The notes below the pieces were generated by a model, which saw only the letters and a list, made by a program, of their open reading frames with translations, ran no database searches and was not told where the DNA came from. A DNA stretch of 64,000 bases from Atopobium sp. oral taxon 416. Its GTDB lineage: Bacteria; Actinomycetota; Coriobacteriia; Coriobacteriales; Atopobiaceae. The stretch is taken from positions 1,488,001 through 1,552,000 of the forward strand of contig NZ_CP072380.1 of the NCBI RefSeq assembly GCF_018128285.1, written 5' to 3'. Each line of letters starts with the position of its first letter. Positions within the stretch are counted from its first letter, which is position 1. Below, piece by piece: positions 57,700 to 64,000 of this stretch. The translations under genes were made by a program, and so were the position numbers.

Positions 57700-58420
57700 A
57701 TGCCTGGTCTGCAAAGGACGAACAGCTCGCGGCCGAGATAGACCGTATCCATATCGTGAGCCCCACATTCGGCACGAGGATGCTAAAGAGGCAGGGTGAG
57801 GCATGTGCCACCTGCTTACAGGCTGAGAAAGCTCATAGGTATCTGCCCCTGCTGCCCGCTCTCGGCACCCAGCAGGGAGTCGAGGTGGGTCTCGTACCTG
57901 CTGAAGAGCAAGAAGGTCCTCCTCTCCAACCAGGTCTGTTCCACAGACATCACCTATATCCAGACAGGGGAAAGGCACACCTACCTTGGCGACCGTCATC
58001 GATCGGTTCAGCCGCTACATCGTCTGCTGGAAGCCCTTTGACACCATGTGTGACAAGGAGGTCGCCACCTGCGCCGGGCAGGCTTTCGCAAAACACGGGT
58101 TGCTCTTCCATCATGAACTTTGAGCAGAGAGGTGTGTTTGGCTTCTATAAGTACGTAGTCGCTGCTCGCCTCCATGCATGTGGAGCAGAGCCTGAACAGG
58201 AAGGGTAAGATGAAGGGACGACGCCCTCATGAAAAGATGGCTCAAGACGCTCAAGAGCAAATGTCTGCGGCAGGAGGAGTACAGTACACCCGCCAGAGCT
58301 TAAGGGTGACCGCCGAGAAGTTCGTCGCGTGGTACAGCGAGGAGCAGACCCCCGGTCGCTTAGCTGCGGCACGCCGGTACAATGGTACAGGAGTATCGTC
58401 TGCGAGGCTGCATGCCCTAC
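57700..58420 (+). mobile_element. IS3-family relic, same subfamily as the one at 2.2-3.0 kb
   Basis: Pieces in order: EIDRIHIVSPTFGTRMLKRQGE (57740), KVLLSNQVCSTDITYIQTGERHTYLGD (57915), MNFEQRGVF (58110), LLASMHVEQSLNRKGKMKG (58160), VTAEKFVAWYSEEQ (58310) and SCGTPVQWYRS (58360). All are in shifting frames. The NQV.STDI and MNFEQ blocks match the minus-strand relic near 2.5 kb. The stretch 58420-58775 has no gene and should include the rho promoter and leader. Confidence 0.78.
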
Positions 58421-58775
58421 AATGGTACTGTCTGTATGGGAAGGGGTTCAGAAAGGATCAGGCTTTCCCTATCTTACAGGTTCGGACACTTCAATCAGAT
58501 GCTCCGATCTGTATGCCTGATGTACAGATATTTTTCGGCAGCCCCTTTTTTCGCCGTTTAATGCATAAGAAGGAAATAGTGTGTTATAGTCCTTTGTAAG
58601 GAAATACATTGGATCCTGAAGAAAACCCATTGATGAAATAGGTACATCTTGTGAAAGAAACAGACGTCCTTTCACAATGTTATATTTCTACAGTCAGATA
58701 TGCTGCTTAAATACACTTGTGTTCTGCCTGTAGAAAGTGTTTGTTTGATACAAAGTATAAGAAAGTAGGATTACT

Positions 58776-60683
58776 TTGTCGGAAAATCCAACGACAAGTG
58801 ACACAACGCTGTCACTGATTTCTTCGCCAACTGCACAAACGCCGGAAACTGCTGAGACTAAAAAGCCACGGCGCAGACGGGTATCACGCAAGAAGGCTGA
58901 AGCTAGCAGTGATGAAGCTACCGTCGAAACAGGTGTCGAGGCTAAAAAGCCCGCACGGCGTGGACGTCCCCGTAAGGTAAAAGCGCAGGCCGAAGAGGCT
59001 GAGGGCACGTCTCAAAGTGAAGACACGCCTACAGAGGGAAAAGCCCCGGTCCGTCGCCGCCGTGCCCGTAAAGCTACTGCTGAGAAAGAGCCCCAGGGGC
59101 AGGAAAACGGTGAGAATACCGAGGGAAAAGGCGCTCCAGCTGCCCATAAGGGCGAAAAAGAGCCACAGGAGTCTGTGCAGGATACAAAAGCAGCCCACGA
59201 AAAGGAATCAGGCTCAAAGGCTAAGGAACCTGCTCATAATGCTCCGGAGCGTGCGCATCGCACCCACAATCAGAGCAGGCGTTTTGAACACAACGAACGG
59301 AATAACCGTTTCAATAACCAACACAATCAGAACAATAATCACAACAGAAGCAATCGCCGGCGCAATAGCCGCCATAATCAGCCGGACACGAACACTGAGC
59401 CTTCGCTCACGCGTGACATGTTGAAATCGATGAAAGTAGCAGAACTCAGAAGCAGGGCGGCTGAGCTGGGCGTCAACTATGTAGGTGTCCGTAAAGCAGA
59501 ACTGATCGAGCCAATTTACCAGGCTGCCGCAAAAGCGGAAGGGTTCCATCCCATTTCCGGTATTTTGGACGTCCAACCTGAAGGGTACGGGTTTATCCGT
59601 ACCGGCAATTACATGCAGGGGGACAACGACGGGTTTGTTTACCAGCAGGTCATCAGACAAAATGGCCTGCGCTCCGGCGATAAGATCGAAGGGGTCGTCG
59701 GCCCCAACCACAGCAATTCTAAATTCCCGCCTTTAATCTCAATCAAGAGCGTGAACGGCAAGAGCCTCGAAGAGACAAAACACCGTCCACGGTTCCGCGA
59801 TCTGACCCCGATCTATCCTAATGAACGCCTGAAGATGGAGCACGGTAAGGACTCAATCACTGGCCGCGCCATTGATATAGTTGCTCCGATCGGCAAAGGC
59901 CAGCGTGGTCTGATTGTTTCGCCTCCTAAGGCCGGCAAAACGACTGTACTTAAAAAGGTCTGTGAATCGATCGCCGCAAATAACCCCGAAGTCCATCTGA
60001 TCTGCTTGCTTGTGGATGAGCGCCCTGAGGAAGTTACCGATATGCAGCGCTCCATCAAGGGCGAAGTTGTGGCTTCCACCTTTGATATGCCTGCCTCCAA
60101 CCACACCGAGGTCTCTGAACTCGTAATCGAGCACGCCAAACGCCTGGTTGAGATGGGGGAGGACGTTGTCGTAGTCCTGGATTCAATCACCCGTCTGGCG
60201 CGTGCCTACAACCTGGCTATGCCGGCCTCGGGCCGTATCCTTTCCGGCGGCGTTGACTCCGCGGCATTGTATCCGCCCAAGAAGTTCTTAGGTGCTGCCC
60301 GTAACATCGAGAACGGTGGGTCGCTCACCATCCTGGCATCGGCCCTCGTTGATACAGGCTCTAAAATGGATGAAGTGATCTTTGAGGAGTTCAAAGGTAC
60401 CGGTAATATGGAGCTCAAGCTCGACCGTGACCTGGCGGATAAGCGTATCTTCCCGGCAATCGACCCGGTTGCTTCCGGTACCCGTAACGAAGAACTGCTG
60501 CTTGATCCGGAGGAGCGGCCCTTTATCTGGGGCATCCGCCGCGTGCTCGCAAACATGAATAACACTGAGCGCGCCGAAACTGCCTTGGTGAAGAGCCTTA
60601 AAGCGACCGATTCCAATGAAGAGTTCCTGATCCGCTCAGCTAAAAAAGCGGCGCAGCAATCAAACTACATTGAAGCGCTCTGA
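58776..60683 (+). CDS. rho: Transcription termination factor Rho
   Basis: This 635-residue Rho hexamer subunit starts at TTG 58776 after AAGTAGGA. Residues 1-205 are a long disordered extension: Lys/Arg/Glu/Pro-rich to about 160, then an Asn/Arg/His-rich stretch at about 164-203. Rho_N follows (about 211-250), then the RNA-binding cold-shock-like domain (GILDVQPEGYGFIRTG, about 262-310). The RecA-type ATPase has Walker A PPKAGKTT (383-390), LLVDERPEEVTDM, VVVLDSITRLARAYN (Walker B) and the Q-loop/R-loop segment with GSLTILASALVDTGSKMDE. Standard Rho is about 420 residues; N-terminal extensions are usual in Actinobacteria. A short spacer then a hairpin follow. Confidence 0.95.
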   Translation: MSENPTTSDTTLSLISSPTAQTPETAETKKPRRRRVSRKKAEASSDEATVETGVEAKKPARRGRPRKVKAQAEEAEGTSQSEDTPTEGKAPVRRRRARKATAEKEPQGQENGENTEGKGAPAAHKGEKEPQESVQDTKAAHEKESGSKAKEPAHNAPERAHRTHNQSRRFEHNERNNRFNNQHNQNNNHNRSNRRRNSRHNQPDTNTEPSLTRDMLKSMKVAELRSRAAELGVNYVGVRKAELIEPIYQAAAKAEGFHPISGILDVQPEGYGFIRTGNYMQGDNDGFVYQQVIRQNGLRSGDKIEGVVGPNHSNSKFPPLISIKSVNGKSLEETKHRPRFRDLTPIYPNERLKMEHGKDSITGRAIDIVAPIGKGQRGLIVSPPKAGKTTVLKKVCESIAANNPEVHLICLLVDERPEEVTDMQRSIKGEVVASTFDMPASNHTEVSELVIEHAKRLVEMGEDVVVVLDSITRLARAYNLAMPASGRILSGGVDSAALYPPKKFLGAARNIENGGSLTILASALVDTGSKMDEVIFEEFKGTGNMELKLDRDLADKRIFPAIDPVASGTRNEELLLDPEERPFIWGIRRVLANMNNTERAETALVKSLKATDSNEEFLIRSAKKAAQQSNYIEAL

Positions 60684-60709
60684 TAAATTAGTTAGAAGAC
60701 TAATATATT

Positions 60710-60740
60710 CACAATGGTCCCCTCCGGGGCCATTGTGCGT
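60710..60740 (+). terminator. Terminator after rho
   Basis: CACAATGGTCCC (60710-60721) pairs with GGGGCCATTGTG (60726-60737), then cgttt. It lies 27 bases after the rho stop. Confidence 0.8.
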
Positions 60741-60769
60741 TTACACTTTCAGGTATGTAGAAAGGGCTC

Positions 60770-61030
60770 GCTGCTGCGTTGTATAGAGATCAGTGGTGGT
60801 AACGGGAATCCATACCTGTCTCCCCTAAGCCACAAGCCCCAGGCTGCACCTGTATTGTGGAGCGAGCTCATGCTCCCGAGTGACCTCTTCTGGCGCTTCT
60901 CGTTGTGCCAGACGATATATTCGTCCATCTTTGCCTCCAGCTCATCCAGCGTGGCGTTCGTATAGTCCCTTCCATAGAACATCTCGTTTTTCATCGTCCC
61001 GAAGATATCCTCTAATGCGCCGGATGCGGT
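60770..61030 (-). mobile_element. IS3-family transposase C-terminal relic
   Basis: The minus strand encodes FGTMKNEMFYGRDYTNATLD, then ELEAKMDEYIVWHNEKRQKRSLG, then frame-shifted GAAWGLWLRG. This is the end of an IS3 (IS150-like) OrfB, about 85 residues, with the catalytic Glu region partly kept. Nothing recognisable lies between it and the recombinase trio (61030-61144). Confidence 0.75.
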
Positions 61031-61144
61031 TATGTGCCGAGCGGGCGCCGCACAGCAGGCAGAGGAACACGTTCATGCTCCGATGAGCGTATAACGCTGT
61101 AGTGTCTTCCCTGTCGGGACTGCATCCTGCAGAGAGGAGACAAA

Positions 61145-62301
61145 ATGGACAGGATACAGCAGCTTGAAGGCTTCCACAGGCATCTGCTTGACAGCGGCTA
61201 CTCAAAGACCGCATCGCAGAACTACCTCTTTTGGGTCAACACGTTCCTGAAGAGCAGGCCGGAAGCGCTCGGAGCTGACCGAGGGCGAGGCAAAGGAGAT
61301 CGTCGAGGACTACATCTCGCAGCTGCCGTGCAACACGGCGCCGACCATCCCTGCAGCAGCCGTGAGCAGATGGTGGACCTACAGGTTCGAAAAGCCCTAC
61401 CGCGAGTACATCGTCCCTTCAAAGCTCCAGCCGGATGCGACGATCGATGCAAAGCTTGCGGAATTCAGGGAGTATCTCTCCGTCCACGGCAACATAAAGC
61501 CCGTGACCATCCGCAGCAGGATCGCCTCGGTAAAGCTGTTCCTGCACGCCGTCTTCCCCGGTGGCACCTTCGCGCGCAGGACAATCACCCTGCATGACTT
61601 CGTCGACTACCATACGGCTGCAGCCACGGACGAAGGCGCGTGCGTGCGTGCCCTTAAGGGATACGACCTGAGATCCTAACATCCGCTCCCTGAGATGGAA
61701 GGGCACAAGAGTGCGTGCCGCTCGATGCGGTGTCCCCGTACGGCTGTCCGAAGGGGAACGGGAGGCGCTGCTAGCATCCTGCGATTCCAACACGCTGCGC
61801 GGGGCAAGGGACGCAGCGATGGCCCTGTGCATGGGTGTCTTCAGGCTCAGGGCGGCGTGCGATGTCGCGAACCTTTCGCTGGATGACATCTCGTGGGCGC
61901 ACGGCACACTTGCCGTGCACGGATCGAAGAGCCGGACAGGGAGGGTGCTGCCCCTGGACGGCCGCACGAAAGCGGCGCTGAAGCGCTATACCACGATGCA
62001 CAGGAAGGCCGAAGGCACCTGCTCCCTCTTCCTGAGCACAGCCGGAACACCCATGCGGCCACACCAGGTCCACACGGCGATGTCGCTGGCTGGTGGCCGT
62101 GCAAGGATCGAGGCATACCACAAGACGCATGGGCTGCGCAGGATGGTGGCCACGAACATGGCCAATGCGGGGATCGACGCGAAGACCATCGCGGACGTGC
62201 TGGGGCACGAGCGCGTGGATACGACGATGGGATACGTGAAGGTCAGCATGGAGAACCTGTGCAGGGTCGCGTCGCCGTGGCCCAAAGAGGGGCTGCTGTG
62301 A
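61145..62301 (+). pseudogene. Tyrosine recombinase, first of a RIT trio, frameshifted
   Basis: The frame begins MDRIQQLEGFHRHLLDSGYSK at 61145, shifts near 61270, and resumes as LTEGEAKEIVEDYISQL. It continues through a SAM-like N-terminal domain (FREYLSVHGNIKPVTIRSRIASVKLFL) to a TAA at about 61678. The catalytic domain follows in another frame from about 61711: LSEGEREALLASCDS, FRLRAACDVANL (Arg), SKSRTGRVLPL (Lys), HGLRRMVATNMANAG (His-x-x-Arg) and LGHERVDTTMGYVKV (His, Tyr). All catalytic residues can be read, but not in one frame. Its stop overlaps the start of the next recombinase (GTGA). This is the RitA position. Confidence 0.8.
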
Positions 62302-63217
62302 GCGGGAGTGAGGAGATGGCCGACAGATGCATAGCATACAAGCGAGCGCTCGGGTTCGACTTTGCCGGCGAGGCCCGAGGGCTGTGCTCCTTTGCAGCCT
62401 TCCTGCGTAGCTGCGACACCACGAAGGAGGCGGCACTTGCCTGGGCATGCAGCAGAGCGGGCCACCCAAGAGCGTATCAGGCACAAAGATACGAGACGGT
62501 CAGGCGCTTCTCAAGATTCGCCCATGCGCTCGACCCTGCCTTCCCCACGATGCACCCTGGGCTCCTCAAAAGCACGTCCGAGCGGATCGTCCCATACATC
62601 TACAGCGAGGAGGATACCTGCCTGCTCATGCGTAAAGCGCTCTCGGCAGGCTCGTCTGACAGCCTTAAGGGCGAGGGCCTCGCGTTTCTGATAGGGCTCA
62701 TGGGATCATGCGGGCTGCGCGCAGGCGGTCGCTCGGCCTTAAGGATGCCGACTTCGATGCGCATGCTAAGACCCTTGGCGACAAGGGATTCGAAGTTCGA
62801 CGCACCCAGGACGATTCCGGTCTCGCCGATCACCGCAGAGCGCATCGCAGGGCGGAGCAGGAAGAAAGGCAGCGGGGCGCCGGATAGCATGATCGTGTCG
62901 GGCGGTGAGGCCCCTCAGCAGGGACTCTGCGGAAGGCATGTTCTCAAAGAGACGCTGGACGCTTCTGGGCAGAGGTGAGGCCTTCGCAGGAAGCAGGCCG
63001 CACCCGTACGACCTGCGCCACTCGTTCTGCGTGGTGGCGCTGCTGCACTGGCATGCGAAAGGCGAGGACGTGAGTGCGATGATGCCCTACCTTTCGGCCT
63101 ATATCGGCACAGGAAGCTCTTCGATACCTACTGGTAGCTGACAGGCATCCCGAATCTTATGGCAGTGGCGGCGGACTCGTTTTGCCGCGCGATGCGGATG
63201 GAGACACAGCAGCCATG
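62298..63217 (+). pseudogene. Tyrosine recombinase, second of a RIT trio, frameshifted
   Basis: It starts at GTG 62298 inside the previous gene's stop, and reads SEEMADRCIAYKRALGFDF, AYQAQRYETVRRFSRFA and IVPYIYSEEDTCLLM. The catalytic part is broken: LIGLMGSCGLRAGG (first Arg) is followed by shifts, then DSKFDAPRTIPVSP, then PHPYDLRHSFCVVAL (His-x-x-Arg). YLSAYIG comes next, and in a further frame HRKLFDTYW, a TAG where Tyr is expected, then LTGIPNLMAVAAD. It ends at TGA 63216-63218, overlapping ATG 63215 of the third gene. The TYWYL-type active-site wording is that of the RitB/RitC group. Confidence 0.78.
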
Positions 63218-63620
63218 ATAGACAGCTTCTTCCAACTCCTGAAAGGATTCTTCCTCCAGCGGATGGCTGCCGGAAGGAAGCTGTCACCGCAGAGCGTCTC
63301 TTCGTATCGCGATGTGTTCTCGCTTATGCTCAGATGGTTGTGCGACGAGAGGGGCACCGATGCATCGGAGGTGGGCATGGGCGAGCTCACGGCAGAGAAC
63401 ATCGAGGAATTCCTGCTGTTCCTGGCCGAGAGGCGCAACAATTCGGCGCAGACCGTAGACTGCAGGCTCGCGGCCATAAAGGCATTCTGCTCCTAGGCGG
63501 CATACAGGGTCCCGAAGCGGCTTAGCGAGATGAAGCGAACATCGGACATTCCCTAGTGCATAGAGAAGAGATGCGAGGTTAACTATCTGACACGCGAAGA
63601 GATCGGCTGGCTCCTGTATG
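63215..63620 (+). pseudogene. Tyrosine recombinase, third of a RIT trio, truncated
   Basis: ATG 63215 overlaps the stop of the second recombinase. The N-terminal SAM-like domain is clear: IDSFFQLLKGFFLQRMAAGRK, VSSYRDVFSLMLRWLCDERG, ENIEEFLLFLAERR and CRLAAIKAF. One frame persists, with two TAG codons (63494 and 63554), to VNYLTREEIGWLL near 63615. Sequence similarity then stops and minus-strand IS sequence begins. The whole catalytic domain is missing. Confidence 0.75.
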
Positions 63621-64000
63621 CATGGCGACGCTTCTTCCGCATGCCAGCTCCCGCCTCCACCTGTACAGTAAGGCACGGGCCCGATCCGGCCGCTTCGGCT
63701 GCCTCTTCCCGACGCTGAACGATCTTGCCGCTGTCGTCTTGCGCTCCACAGGCGCGAGCTCGTCAATCCAGCCGACAAGGACCTGCGAACATCCTGGGTA
63801 GCCAAGCTCACGGTGGGTGAAGGATTGTATCTGCCATGGGAGAGATAGTGCTTTACAGCGGAGCGCTTCTGCCAAGCTGCCTTTGCCTGCCTCCCATTCC
63901 TTATACCATGCCACAAGTTGGACGCGACTCGGATATCCCAGCTCGCGTGGTGCGGCACCCACCTTCTCGCGTACCTGACATAGAACTCTTTAGCTCTCGT
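63600..64000 (-). mobile_element. IS3-type OrfA relic, runs off the window
   Basis: The minus strand encodes AKEFYVRYAR near the right edge. After a shift it reads GAAPRELGYPSRVQLVAWYKEW (63890-63960), then THRELGYPGCSQVLVGWIDEL (63750-63820), the tandem helix-turn-helix pattern of IS3-type OrfA proteins. It is followed by decayed sequence that abuts the third recombinase. The element continues beyond the window. Confidence 0.6.

Noticed and set aside
61893-62297. 5' part of the long plus frame covering the second recombinase
   Set aside because: It is an out-of-frame reading of the first recombinase's catalytic domain; the second gene begins at GTG 62298.

Overview
The window looks like chromosome of a Coriobacteriia (Actinobacteria), most likely Atopobiaceae/Olsenella-like. 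This is an inference from gene content: the RecJ-helicase fusion, PreT/PreA, a Rho with a long basic and Asn-rich N-terminus, a divergent MetG, QueH, and FIVAR-repeat surface protein remains. Core genes have moderate GC and strong Shine-Dalgarno sites. Between the core blocks lie zones of decayed accessory DNA that are almost entirely dead transposons and pseudogenes.

Layout. 1-7.4 kb: end of a UbiB-like protein, a secreted coiled-coil/double-psi-barrel protein, an IS3 relic, the preT-preA pyrimidine-reduction pair and a broken Tat-lipoprotein carboxylesterase. 7.4-17.4 kb: a MarR-controlled heterodimeric ABC exporter, an alpha/beta hydrolase, a divergent MetG, a DUF3267 protein and the queuosine genes queH and queA. 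17.4-21.3 kb: an ISL3 relic and a decayed sortase-type surface protein split by a decayed IS256 element. 21.3-37.8 kb is the core: a tail-anchored coiled-coil protein, ptsH, tgt-secD-secF-recJ/helicase-relA-MBL (tightly packed), two tRNA-Leu genes, a P-loop kinase, infC-rpmI-rplT behind a structured leader, and a TagO/WecA-type transferase.

38.1-51.5 kb is an accessory island flanked by two inverted, near-identical, already dead IS5-type copies. It carries a broken DUF5131 gene, a LicR-like PTS regulator, intact PTS IIB-IIC-IIA genes for a cellobiose/beta-glucoside-type sugar, a 6-phospho-beta-glucosidase ruined by four in-frame amber codons and frameshifts, a HAD phosphatase, and stubs of GNAT, DUF234-ATPase and aldo/keto reductase genes around an IS3 relic. 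51.5-60.7 kb returns to core: tRNA-Ala, a radical SAM enzyme, pncB, argS and rho, with a nest of IS3 relics between argS and rho. 60.7-64 kb holds a decayed trio of overlapping tyrosine recombinases (a RIT, recombinase-in-trio, element) between further IS3 fragments.

How it fits together. The queuosine enzymes (QueH, QueA, Tgt) sit within 9 kb. SecD/SecF, RecJ, RelA and the MBL hydrolase appear co-transcribed. The island was probably a complete uptake-and-hydrolysis system whose hydrolase is now dead. The most interesting items for follow-up are the RIT remnant, the two IS5 copies that share inactivating lesions, the probable AUA start and attenuated leader of infC, the paired palindromic operators over the marR promoter, the RecJ-helicase fusion and the KMSKS-deviant MetG.
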